The notes beneath the pieces are model-generated. The model had not been told where the DNA came from. It saw nothing but the letters and a program-made list of their open reading frames with translations, and did no database searches. DNA of 64,000 nucleotides, taken from assembly GCA_935421135.1 (NCBI GenBank), contig OW285188.1, positions 22,855,233 to 22,919,232 of the forward strand. The letters run 5' to 3'. Both the position numbers and the translations under genes were made by a program. The stretch is from Bugulina stolonifera. Its lineage: Eukaryota > Bryozoa > Gymnolaemata > Cheilostomatida > Bugulidae. Positions 12,214 to 44,577 of the stretch are shown in pieces. Every line of letters starts with the position of its first letter. Position 1 is the stretch's first letter.

Positions 12214-15200
12214 CTAGTTGTAAATGTCCGTCATCTTCCAACTTTGATCTGATTGTCTCGAGTTTGAACGAATCTGTTGTTTGTATTTTTGCACTAAGAG
12301 AGAGCGTTTTAAGGCGGAGTTGCGGCGTTGTGTATCGACTTCCACTTGTTTCTCTTTGAGTTTCAGCTTCTTACGAATAAAGAGAACTACCAATATCTGT
12401 GGGAAAAGTGAAAATTATGCTAGCAATATACAACATGTTCTACAAGCAAAGCATAGACACTCAAAAGTCATTGATTATTCCATTCGAAGTTATCCTCTCT
12501 TACATGTAGTTGAGATGAGACAACTTCTACATGTAGATATAGTCAATAGCACACTAAGGCTCTCAAGTCCTAAGAACCACAATACACTATACAATGTAGT
12601 TGTGATTGTATTAGGCCTAAGGATCACTCTAGTATTATTTCAAAGTCAGTATGGTTTGTCATTTTTTTAAGGTTTCAGATTTTCACAAAATAATAAACAA
12701 AATAATATTATTGCTCATTTTGCTGTAGACTAGGTTTCAACTTCTTAGCACACGTCAAGCACATCTCATAAATATGGTAAATATAATATTTCTTATTACA
12801 GCTAGTATATGCTTGTACAGATCTTCACAGTTTGTAATAGTGTACTTTTAACCATAAACACTACTTACCAATAACACGATTATTACCACAATAACAAGCA
12901 AAGTTACGATTATAGTTGTGAGATCTTGTGTAACTAATTCTGGAGTGCATGTTGAAGCAATGCCATCAGTATCAACATCCAGGTTTGGATCAACAGCTGA
13001 AATGTGTTTACAAACGATGACCGTAATATAATAACTAAAGGTTAATTATATAACATGGAAGATAACAAAAATGTAACTTGAGCAAAATAGCCGACAGTTC
13101 CTACTTCACCGGTCAAAGAATATAATATTATAAAGCTATTCTTACTACGGCAGTAGCCTGTGATCTTTTACCCTACCTACCAATCTCCCCTTTTCTACTT
13201 CTCAGTGATTATTATTTATGCTATTATTATATTCCTAAAAACTGTCATCCCTTCTAAATATCTCTTGAACTGAACCAAAATCCTTACTGGAAAGCTACTC
13301 TATGCTACAATTATAGTGTACTTACAAACACATGTTGAGTTAACACACATTCCATTTCTCCCACATTTTGCACCATTTGGCACTTGGCCTAGATCTCCTC
13401 TGGGGTCTCCTAAAAGTGATATATTAGCAGCAATATTATAGCAATAGCATAGCAACAAGATAGTAATAGCAACGGCATAGCAATAGCAATGGCATAGCAA
13501 TAGCATAGCAACAAGATAGTAATAGCAACGGCATAGCAATAGCATAGCAACAGCATAGCAATAGCATAACAATAGCATCGTTCAGGGTGGCAGGATGGTA
13601 TAAGGTTAACTTGTCCCACACACTCCTGTCACTCAGTTTCTGAGGTCTGAAAGGAAGGCGAAAATACCAACACTAAAATAGCAGTGTTGTAGTACTATCA
13701 TACAATTTATAAATTATTACTATAAACATTTTTGTTTCAACTGAGTAGGTGGTACACAGGTTTTATGATATAAAGTGCAGTTTGTCTGTTATACACATGT
13801 AATTTGCTCAATGACCAGTTGTTACCATACAGTCATGGGAGGAGAGCATTATTTATCAGATATTTAAATTAAAATAGTTTTAGGATACTAGAACAAGGCT
13901 GATCCTGCCTGAAAATAAGAAATTATTTGATTTGTTTAGTTTAGTTTAGTAACCTCAAGCAATTAGGTAGGAAGTGCACGTGTTAGACATAAAGGCTACA
14001 TGGAATTACTTAAAGTAATTGTAGAACTTTTGTGTGGCAGAGAAAGAAAACTCTCAAATGACATACAAATCCTATAATTACTGTGTGGAATTACTCTCAG
14101 GTACTTTTAGTGTCATATCACAGATATACATGTAATCTCATAGCCTAAACTAGAATGTGTTCATTGCTATACATTCGGTTCTTTAGAAGCCGAGCACAAG
14201 CTTAGAATTAATAGAGGTCTCACCAGAATCATAAGCAGCCTGACTGCATTGGTTATCAAATATGTATGACGTAGTATTTGATAGTATTCTGACTTTCTGT
14301 ATTGGTATTGCTAGACCTTCAAACTTAGTTTCACAGTGCAGTAGCCCACACCTTGCATCGAATCGGCTTGGGCATGATCTAAACCCTCCAGAGCCTGTCA
14401 ACCCGCAGTTGCCATCAATACTTTCTTAAAAGTAAATACAATGTACATGTAGATGCAGTATAAAACGTACATTAGCATACAATGTGGTGGTTGGACATTG
14501 ATATATGCTACTGTGGTGGTCACTCCAGTGGTCAATATGTATTAAGTGCTGGACATACTTCTCCAGTTCATGGTATAGTAGCAAGCATCATTAGCTGATA
14601 CAGATCTCTCTCCATAAATATATTGACACTGGGATGTATGAGACCTGCATCTTCCGCCATAGCAATAAGCGTCACCATTGTTAACACATTTAATTCCATT
14701 TGGTTGGTGGTTATCCGCAGGACACCACTCTGACGTGCCGTCACATCTTTCCTCAACATCACAAGTCTCGTCATTGCTTGATCGGCAGATAGCACCTTTT
14801 CTTTTGATGATACATGTGTCCATCTCGCAACATGCTCCTTGAAAGTTTGAAAAATTAATAGTATCATATTATGTTACAGAGTAAAATGTTGGCACGTCTT
14901 GGCCCAATGCTGAAGTAAAAAGGACATAGCACTGGAAAGATTTCATAGCAATACACTCAAATCTACAACACTTCTCTAAACGCAGAAGCATTAGGGTAAT
15001 TGACCCATGTGCTCTTACGTGGCTGTGCAAAATCCAAAAAAGAGGTCCAATTTGAGCAACACAAAATTCTCAATTGTGCAAAATTTTAGACATATTAATT
15101 ACCAAGTACAATGCACATAGGAGGTTTTTTGGGATAACATGGTAACTTTCAACTTTCAACTTTGTTTTTGGAGACAAAATAGCAACTTAGAGTATAAGGG

Positions 15201-18005
15201 AAGGGGGTTTGTGTGGACTAAAAGTTAGTGTCAATTGTATCCAACGGATGGTAATAATAGCAATGGTCTACAATGTACATTTGTCACACAATAGAACTAT
15301 AGGATATACTCATATAGTGTGTCTGTACCTGCTGCACATGTTGCATTGGCATAGAGTTTACAGGTCTGTGGATTGCAACATCTGCTTGTACATCTGTCTG
15401 CAGGTCCACAGTCACAATCTTCCCCTAAACAGTTTAAATGTGTATTTTCACCATATTTACAGAATTGCATTAAAAAGTATTGGTGTCTTTTATCTAAACT
15501 ATATGCGCTAGATATCGTACACACAGTATTATGATATGGTTTCTGTGTGCATTCATTTGTAGCCTGAGTTTCTAGTTGAGCCTTAAAGCTCATGGAAGAA
15601 GTATGCTGGCATTTCACTCAATGATTTTGCCATGACGCTCTCCTCTTACTAAAATATATAGTGTCATATTTATGGTGTAGTATCTCACATCGTCAATATT
15701 GTTGATTTGAATAATGACATAGATTTCGATGTGATAATGTATGAAATAGGTTAGTTCAACATCATTGAATAGTGCGTTACATTATACCGTTATACAGTGT
15801 ACGTCCGCATGTTTACACCCAAAAGACGGCAAGAAATCGTTAACTAAATCTAACATGGAAATATTCTTGAAAGGCTCAATGGATATCATGTGATCTATCT
15901 AACACACACGTCCACTGTTAGGAAGGTCTTGGCACCCAGGCTACTAATAGGTAGATCTTCAGGCTATACTTATAAACATGTTCTTACCTTTGTCAACTAC
16001 AGAATCTCCACATATAGCTTCTTTATTTTCAGCAAATGGTTTGTTGTTTAGACAGCTTGCAATGTGATGCTCCTCTAAGTTCATCCTCAATTGAGATTTG
16101 CTGCATTCAGACCATTTCTTCTGGGGTGGATTTGGTTCTAAAATTGAGTGAATCTTCAATACTATGTGTCATCACAATGTTGCGTCTCGTGATGCCGTTG
16201 CAGCTTACTAACTGTTGTTGCGTTTATGGTTTGCCAAGTCATTGGGTGTCCAATGATTGACTGTGACATCAGCCGAAGTCGATATTCTAGCTTACGTATC
16301 AGGAGTAGATAATTTACAAATAATTTGCCACACAGAATATTATTTAGTCAATTGGCAGGTACTTCCATGTGTAATAGTAGCTTATGATATCACCGGTTGT
16401 CTGTCATTTGTTTTGCAAATAATTGGTAGGGTTTGAAACATTCAAACTGCACCAGGTGTTAGCTGCAATCTAAAAACAACTGTAGAACTATAAGACAACC
16501 ACAGCTACTAGTATCTGGTTGTTATTTCATACAATGATCCTGCCTAGTTAGTATTGGAAGGAGACTGACAGAGTGTAAAATCCATGACCCTGTACAATAT
16601 GCTGCATATACATGTAAATGGGTATCTAGTCTAATTGATAGGGTTATAGCTGTAATATTGAGATCAGTGTTTGAAATGTGGTTTTATGGGAGTATACGGT
16701 GTGTACCCACTTCAATTTCAGTGGTTATACGGCCAGCTGATGTGTACCCTCATTTTACTAGCTAGTTAATAAGGTTATAGCTGTAATATTGAGATGCTTA
16801 CCCATATTATTACTCATTATACAGGATGTGGTAGGAGAACATTCACAACCTTCCTCAGCATTCACATGGTTTAGTCCGAGTAAATGTCCGAGTCCATGGG
16901 ATAGGAGAATAGCTGTATATCTAGTTGAGTCGTGGTAGTCGGTGACTGAAATACCTCCCTTCAGTAAAGAGCAGATGCCATTGATTTTGCTTCTTGAGGG
17001 TACAGAAAGTTTTTCATTGGTTATTAAAACAGCAGCGTCACTGGCGTGTGTCCAATTATTTTGGTATCGATAGGCGTTAAAATGAGTCATGATTGTATCA
17101 GCATCAAATGTGGCTGAACTTCTACCTTCTCTGGGATATAGAATCCTGTTCCTCGTACTCCATACTTCCATGCTGGCCAGAGTTATGTATACATAAAACT
17201 GTGAGAAGTAAGAATTAGCGTCAGCAATGATATTTATTGCTCTTCTCATGCAGTTTTCAAGAGAAGCGTTTAATTTCAAATACATGCTGTGATCAAAAAC
17301 CAAGTTGAGCTCAATATATTTTGGAGAGGAAATCTGAATGACATTGACTTGTCTCTTCAATCTCTTTTTCCTGCGACTCTGATTGGTATTTGAAGCATTT
17401 TGCGAACATTTTGCTCCACCGTTTGCAAGTGAAGGCTTCATGTGTAACACATGTCTGATTGTATTACCATATCTAACAGTCTTCAAGGTTGCTGTATTGT
17501 TTATGATATCAATCTCTCCGTTTACTCCATTGCAGAAGTTGATGGTTGTAAATGAGTGCTTCTGCTCTTGGACACGTCCTGTGAACTGGCATTTATTGAA
17601 ATCTAGTTGACTAATTTCTTTTAATGAAGTACTTGCATCGTCATGACGTACTATTAGGTCGTCTGCTATGGTCACATGACTTCTCTTCAGTAGCAGTATC
17701 ATTGGCTCAATTTTAAGTCCTGATATGAACATGTGAACACCGTTGCTCACTCTATTTAAACTGATAGTGTTAGTCAAATTGTCTAAATGCCAACTGTTAT
17801 TGAGAGTAATTTCGTAAAGTTCATTTGATGCTAACACCATCCTCACCTTGACAGTAACAAATTCTGCTTGACCTTTCTCCAATTTGTTTGTATGTACATT
17901 AGCAGATCTAATTGTTTCATTGTTGTCATTGCTTTTGGCACTTATAATTAATGAACTAGCAATAGTATAACAGTAGAACATTATCACATGGTCCATAGTC
18001 TGCAT
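12214..18005 (-). CDS. ADAM-like transmembrane protein with degenerate metalloprotease
   Basis: Eight minus-strand exons join in phase: 16802-18005, 15988-16137, 15329-15424, 14559-14837, 14224-14424, 13326-13409, 12869-12996 and 12214-12396, giving 774 residues and a TAG stop. Signal peptide about 1-22; M12B prodomain ending at a furin-like site RRKKRLKRQ near 218; reprolysin domain about 225-400; disintegrin domain (CDCGPADRC...CC); ADAM cysteine-rich domain (SIDGNCG...); one membrane helix (LTTIIVTLLVIVVIIVLLIL) followed by a basic tail of about 50 residues (RKKLKLKEKQ) with several Ser residues. The zinc helix at about 370-380 is HGLGHLLGLNH: all three zinc His are present, but the catalytic Glu is Gly, so the protease is probably dead. 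Known ADAMs of this kind act in adhesion. No EGF module is visible. Exon sizes 96, 279 and 201 match the tandem paralogue exactly. Confidence 0.88.
13430..13575. repeat. Minisatellite based on GCATAGCAATA
   Basis: About 145 bp of interleaved AGCAATAGCAT and AACAAGATAGTAATAGC units in an ADAM-like intron. Open frames through it encode only Leu/Cys/Tyr runs and are not genes. Confidence 0.8.
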
Positions 18006-18770
18006 TATAAAGCATGAGAGCTAGCTATCTATTTCCCTGCATCTGCACCATCTAGTGTGTTAGGTACTGTACGTCAACAATAGAGCCACGTAGATAATTA
18101 TTAATAGATATATCGATTGTTGTCTTAAATTCCAACAGCAAGTTCTAATGAGTAAATAGAATTCTCATTGTTCATGCACACTGCTGTACATTGTTTTTAC
18201 ATAGCATCAAACTAAAATATATTTTTAGTTGAACATGAAGTTGTCTTCTCCCATGTGGGAGAGGACAACTTCACATAAGATTGAGCCACTGTATAACTAC
18301 ATGCACATGTACATGTAGGTCTTCCACTGAACCTATAATATTATATAATATATAATATAACATAATAATATATTATATTATATATAATAATATGATATAA
18401 CCATACCTGTTTACAATTATTTGAGAAGGCATGTTTATTCCTAGTGGTCTACCTTAGGAGGTTAGTGGGTTTCCTATGGTTGATAAGAAAGTTAATATTA
18501 TTCATATCTCGTTATTATAAATCATTTATTATTCAAAATCCATTCCGAGTAGAGTCACAACTAGACATCAAAATATCAGTGGATTGTCCATATTGGAGTA
18601 ATTAAACTGTTCATTTCACTATGCACATAGGCCTACTAAAGATCACAGATATACACAATATTAATATTAATATAAATAAATAACAAACAGCATAAAAATC
18701 ACCAACGGTATTAATATACAGACACAACATGCATAACTCTAATAAATAACTTAGAATAGTTTCAGCCAGT
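18006..18770. other. Spacer between the ADAM-like gene and the end of ULK4
   Basis: The 5' flank of the ADAM-like gene meets the 3' flank of ULK4. It contains the near-perfect hairpin at 18237-18272 and a long AT palindromic tract near 18335-18405. No coding exon is seen. Confidence 0.6.
18237..18272. repeat. Dispersed hairpin, best copy
   Basis: The 16-nt arms GAAGTTGTCTTCTCCC and GGGAGAGGACAACTTC flank a 4-nt loop (ATGT). There is a single T/G mismatch, which would still pair as G-U in RNA. Related hairpins lie at 19434-19470, 48217-48249, 50547-50599 and 59916-59949, with half-sites elsewhere. Confidence 0.85.
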
Positions 18771-32476
<13,706 letters not shown>

Positions 32477-35202
32477 CAGACCTGCCAACCTAGGGGTGGG
32501 GCAATAGAGTGAGTTGCATAAAAGGGGCAAAAACTTTTTTGATTGGGGCACTCACAAAGCCTCGGAACTGATTATCATAATCATTATCTTATGATTATGA
32601 AAGATATTATTCTTACTATTAGTATACAAATTTAATTAGTTACTAGCTGCTAGCATCAGCATGCTTGTAAATTTGGCAGTAAACAAAAAGGAAGATGTGA
32701 TAGTTATAGTACTTGTAGGCCAATTAATAGTGATAGTGACTTGTTGTCACATGAAATTAAATTTAGTAGTAGTTAGTAATAATGGTAATGAGTACAAATA
32801 TACGTAGTTGTTTGGTAAAGCTTCTTTTGAATTAGTAACTTGGCAAGTTAGTCCAATGTAGTCTTACAAGAGACCAGTAGGCCTATATATTTAGCCCCTT
32901 CTATTACTGTAATAACATCTGATAGAATTGTGTCATCAATGTAGCCTAATGCAATTACATAAAATTCAGTTTCAGTTTGTTTAGTTGTAGTAAAAGCTTA
33001 GGTCCTTCAATGTGTTAGTAGATCATTTGTCTGCTTATGACGAGCTTACAGGTGGTACAAAGATCCAAATATCTTTTAAACATAGTATACAGTTATATTT
33101 ATATATTACCACAAAGTTTGTTGCTAATGATTAGATGCACATTGGTAGAAAGTGGATAAAACAAGTTGTAGGCCTACATATTGTGATTAACTGTAAATGC
33201 AATCTCTACATCGAATAATTTAACCAACTGCAATTGCATGTGTTATACTGTCTGTTAGGTGTATTAGTGCATAGTTTCATGTAGCCTTAGATCTTTGTTT
33301 GTGGTTGGGGTGACACCATACACCATATGTATTGGATAAGCCAACTTCTCCATCTGAAATTTCACTGACGAACCCTGGGTCTGGCCAAAAAGTATCAAGT
33401 TGTACCTGCCTCTATACTGTAGGGCCCTACATCTCTCAACCATATTTATTTGTATATTTATTTTTATGTGCATTTCTTGCTGAACCTTATTTTGTCGAGT
33501 TCGTTGCTGACTGAAATTGACTGTTATCTATTATGAGCCAGGAGCATATATTTATTAATCGATTAAGAGTATTTATTTACATACAGGAGATCGCAATGCT
33601 CTATCTGACTTGTAAGAGCCGACATTTTATGTTGGATCATTCGGGTGTTTTTTTATGCCCTAGTCGTTCCTCCCGATGGTGCATTGGCACTGAGGTTTTT
33701 GTGGAATAATTAGTTGGGTATCGATGGCCCACCAGTCCCACAGACTCTAGATGGAGCCAGTTATATATAAAAAGTTCCACGTTCTTCTCTTTTGTTCAGT
33801 TGCTACTTGAATTACAACACAGTTTATCTCTATCTTCTTACATGCTTTGCATTCTTGGTAGAAACCTAAAGTGCTACATAGGAGTCTTCCAGCCAGTGGA
33901 ATTGAGTACCCAGGGTAACCAGTGTTAGTTCATAACGAGTTATATAAGTTTGCATGCACAATAATATCCATGATAGGAGCACGTTAGACTTGTTGGTCAG
34001 TTGTATAAGGTTGCAATCCAGAGGTATCTATCAGTATCTAGCAGCGTTAGGTCGCCCCTAGGGTTTGATTAGGTGACTTCAGCACATGTGGTGTGTAGGG
34101 CAGTGTGCTAGCCACAGTTGAATATCAGAACAATACCGCACTTGAAGAAACAAGCTGTACCCAGTGCCAGCCATTGCTGTTTTCTTAAGACTATCTCCTG
34201 ATAGGTGAAAATCATCTGAGCGATGAGCACATTGGATGATAATTATATTCTTGAGCGTCATCTTTAGGGAGGCAGTTTGGCATGGTGTTGAACTATGTCT
34301 AATCATATCCGAATGGGGTATAAGGACCAATGTGAGAGCCAGAGAGCTTATTAGCTTACACTTTTTTGAAATTTGCCCATCCTTACCCAAAACCTGATTA
34401 TTGAGTTACACGACCTGTTTTTAAAATTCTCAAATAAAGTATGGTGGTAGCATTTTCTAATGCATTCATTTATTCCTCTGTATAATTCAGGATCTTCCCA
34501 CATCTATACAAAGAAACTTCAATTTGTAACAATTAGATTAACTACAATTTAGCGATACAAAATAGTCTGCCCCAGAGCCAACATACTCAGGAACTCTGGC
34601 GATTTGATTGTTAGAATAATATAAGTCGTTTTTATTAAATTAAAATTTGATATACATTACTTTACTAATACTTCTCACCATTCCATTCTATCTCACTATC
34701 ACTGTACAGATCTAGTAATGCAGGTACTACATGTGTAGTTAGGCTTAGGTCACCCATACAACTGATATTATAAAATAATGTCTTAATGAGTAGGCTATAC
34801 TTTAGTTTCTTATGATTATCATAATCATTCAATACTATAGTTGAATTCAGATTATCATTATGGTAGGTGCCTAAGTGTTGTGATAGGATCCTAGTTAGTA
34901 AGGGGCATCTTTGTATCCCAACATATAAATTGATGCACGATATGAATGAAATAATGGCTATTGTGGCAATGTCAATAAACTGAACTGTGTACCCTTTGTT
35001 TGTATGAGTTTTGTGGCTTGAGGAAAGCATGCAAGTAGAGCAAAATGAGGCAAAAACAACATTTTTTATTACTTTGTAATGGGGCAAAAAAAATAATTTT
35101 TTATTGCTTTGATGGGGCAAATGAGTGAGAAGGGAGTGAGAGCTTGAGCTATGGGGCAATTGCTTGAATCTCACGCTCAATGCGTGAGAGTTGGCAGGTC
35201 TG
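32477..35202. mobile_element. hAT-like DNA transposon, non-autonomous or decayed
   Basis: The ends are CAGACCTGCCAAC (32477) and GTTGGCAGGTCTG (to 35202), perfect 13-bp inverted repeats beginning CAG. GATAGTTG flanks both sides exactly (32469-32476 and 35203-35210), an 8-bp target duplication as hAT elements make. Subterminal GGGGCAA-type motifs recur in both ends. The 2.7 kb interior has no intact transposase. The longest open frame (34665-35180, minus) has no recognisable hAT domain. The part near 33600-34080, with TATATAAAAAG at about 33763, looks like an unrelated captured or nested sequence. Confidence 0.88.
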
Positions 35203-36197
35203 GATAGTTGTATGCATCACATGGCATGGCTACAAACAAATTTGTTGCAAAAAGTTTAAATTTATCTAATGTTCCAATGAGAATAATTATTGTATACAAA
35301 ACTCCAAGGACTAGAGCAAAGATTTCTAAAGTCACTCCTTATTGGCTAATTCTACGTTACACACAGTTTCATTGGTGTAAGGCACAACACATATTATTAC
35401 CTTCGCCAAGCAAAGCATTAATGACCTCTCCCATATAACTGCATAATGATAATGGGATATAGTTTACTGACTGGGCAAAGTGTTGGCTAAAATATAGCAA
35501 TAAAATTGGAGCAATCATTATAAATAATTATTCATTTATTTATTTATTAAAATCACCAGTTTTTACTTTTAATTTCAGCCCGTGAATGAATTATAAATTG
35601 AATTATTGCTTAGGTCACATTATGATTATATTATATGACTGCTATGTATAAGAACCTCAAGATCTCAGGGTGTGTAGAGGGGGAGGGGAAGACTAACAGT
35701 GATTGTTTAACAATGATTGTTATTGTTTTGTACCGATTCATATAAATGATATATAAAAATGATGTATTTTTCAGCAAGGAAGTTACTTTAGAAGTCTTTG
35801 ATTTATATGCATAATATACACATTCTTGATGTTTATGCTGAGTTGATATTAGAAATAGTTATATGATTACTATTTGCATCACGGTCATGATTACGGAGGA
35901 TTGGAACCAACCCAAGAGTTCTAACTGAGCGGCCTACAACCACAATCTACACACAATCAGGCTAGATAGTCCTGTTCAGTCAATACTGACAATCACACTC
36001 TAATAGTATGAGCACTGTCCACTAACTGACTAACCCATGAACCATATGCGGCGCACCCCTTTCACCCTCTAGGGTGGTCCAGTGTGATGATAACATCGAC
36101 AGGTAATTACCATGATGGCGATTATTATTATTACCAAGGAGTAAGGATTACTCCTTGTTATACTATTTATTATCTTATGGTTATTATTTGATAGTAA

Positions 36198-36493
36198 AAA
36201 CTCACTGGCTTATACTCCTCGGCGTGACCAGCCCCTTGCAGCTTGCACTGCCAGGTGCCAGTGCTGGCCAACTCCCTGTGAGAAAGGCCCAGATGACATG
36301 GCCTTTTTTGGCAGGAGTAGAGGAGTTGCCTTGAAGCCATGCTGGCTTGCATGACCTCAAGGACTTTTATATGAGGCACAGGAGCAATTGTGGCTGGATG
36401 CTCTTCCTAACACCACCGTGACCGGGATTCGAACCTGGAACCTTCAGCATGAAAGCTCAGCTTTCTAACCCCTAAGCCACGGCTGCTCCCTTC
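36198..36493 (-). mobile_element. tRNA-derived SINE
   Basis: Read on the minus strand from 36490, it starts GGGAGCAGCCGTGGCTTAGG and shows an A box (TGGCTTAGGGGTTAGA) and a B box (GGTTCGAATCC), spaced as in a tRNA, then a non-tRNA body of about 220 bp. A 15-bp target duplication, ATTATTTGATAGTAA, lies at 36183-36197 and 36494-36508. The intact promoter boxes and perfect duplication suggest a young insertion. Confidence 0.92.
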
Positions 36494-36848
36494 ATTATTT
36501 GATAGTAATTATAGAAATATTATTATAGCAATAATAATTTATTAATTAATTTCTAATTTAATCAAATATAGTAAAATCACTATAATTAATAATGATAATA
36601 CAGGTCTGCAATGCATATAGGCCTATATGGGCTCTAGATGTGCGTTTTTATAGTATAATAAAATGTAATCGCGTCTACACTAGGCCTACATACTACAATT
36701 TACTTGCATCTTATTTACCCTGAAACCATTACGTATTTTTCATGCTGTTGCATGTGGGCCGTAAAAAACAGCCATTTCTCATCTTGGTGCGCTACCAAAA
36801 CTCACACGCTTTTGTGTTGTAGGCTGACATTTCAACAGTCGATGCACT

Positions 36849-42832
<5,984 letters not shown>

Positions 42833-44577
42833 ACCAATTGTACTAGTCCATCCATATCATGTTTCTGTGTATATAATTCACTGAGTATTACCCATTTTAT
42901 AGTCTATAGTTATTGGAATAACCATCTGCTTACTCGTGTATGCTAATGTCTATATTTTATGAATGTCTATATTTGTATCATCAGCAATTATATTATGAAA
43001 ATATAATTATTGTTGCGATAATAAACAAAATATCAGATGATGACATGGTGCAATTTACAGAAATACCACCAGGAATAGCAGCAGACAAACTATTCACGAA
43101 AATGCTAAATTATGCAATTGATTACTAGTGTTACAAGAATGTTCCTACACTGAACTGGCTACTACTAGTCATTGGTTGACTAGAAAAACGATATAATACT
43201 TGAAATACAAGACGCTATGGGCCTGGGGAACTCCACAGTTTACTCATCTGTGATGTATGGTGGCAAGCGAATAAGTTTGTATTATGTGCCTTGGTAGAAT
43301 AAAGCAGCATTGAATAGCGTCAGCTGGTCATGTGTGAGCAAGAGGACACTACTCTGCTTATATTAGCACAGATGCAACAAACCTAAATATAAGAGGCTAT
43401 ATTGAACATAGACATAAACCAAGACAGTGTCGTTACCTGTTTAATATTGTAGTCTGAGGTTGTGACAGGGCTACTCGGAGTTATTTGCCTATAATATTAA
43501 ACAATAAATCCACACCATAGAAAAAGAACTACATGTAGGTAATTCTATGATCTGCCCTCTCAGTTATTCAATAACCATATTTATGATGATCTGCTATGTT
43601 TACTGAGTACATAATATAACACACTGTATCAAACTGGTTATGAACATGAGAAATGTTGGAGTGTATAGTCAAGTAGCCCTATAAGAGTATACGGTGTAGA
43701 TCTGTAGTGGTTCGGAAGCCAAACTTTTGTATATAACAGGTAGGCTTAGATGTCTGTCACTTTCACACATCACAAAAGTACATTACAACGTTCAGTCAAA
43801 CTGTTAGCAGTGTTCTTAGGTGAGATTGACACCTCCTACTCTGAAGTTAAGATGTTTTTCTGAGGCCTCTAACAATCAGTTTGGTTTAATTAACTAAGTG
43901 ATAATATCATGCTGAGAGATTTCTCAACTGAATTAAAAGGTTTGAAAATCTGATGTAATCATTGATTAAGTTGACATAAGTGGAGAGAAATTAATTGAAA
44001 TTCACTATCAGTTTCAGACAAGGGAGAATAGGTTGGGCTGGGCTAAAATAGAACAAGCTTCAAGTAGATATTCGACATTTCTCAACCTGCTAGAGGTAAG
44101 ATTTAATACTAACTAGCTGTTGAATTGTTTATTAAACCAGCATGACATAATATCAGTTATACTATCTAAATATTACTAGTATAATACATTGAATTGCTAG
44201 TATCTTCTAAGTATGGTAATGTTGACTATCACAATTGGCATACTTTATTATAATCTAAGTGAGTCAAACCTATTTAAAAATCTCATTGGCTATTTATATA
44301 ATGTATCAGTTGGGTATGCATCATGTACACTCTCTCTGAGTTAGTGTATTATACAACTCTGTGAAGCATATTGGTATCAAACACATATATAGACCATTGG
44401 GTAAGTTATTATTTTCACAGATACTATAAAAATACTTCAATTTCTATGGATAGATATACTATTATGTAATTATATTACTTTCCATAGATATATTGCAGAA
44501 CCCCATATACACATGTTTAATGCACTACCGTACTGCTCATTCATATGATGAAAACACTGTATCCTGGTGTTAGATTC
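42833..44577. other. Spacer between the convergent CLPX and orphan genes
   Basis: AT-rich, with no supported gene. The small frame at 42940-43128 lies directly after CLPX and probably covers its 3' UTR. I see nothing else. Confidence 0.5.

Noticed and set aside
13300..13621. Cys/Tyr/Leu-rich frames (LLLCYCYAIA) that look like membrane helices
   Set aside because: Only 13326-13409 is a real ADAM-like exon; the rest translates a microsatellite.
33600..34080. Solo LTR nested in the hAT-like element
   Set aside because: A TATA-like box and a GACTT repeat near both ends are suggestive, but the ends do not have TG...CA and no partner LTR is seen.
42940..43128. Small separate gene after CLPX
   Set aside because: It is AT-rich with no acceptor, domain or clear start context, and it is most likely CLPX 3' UTR.
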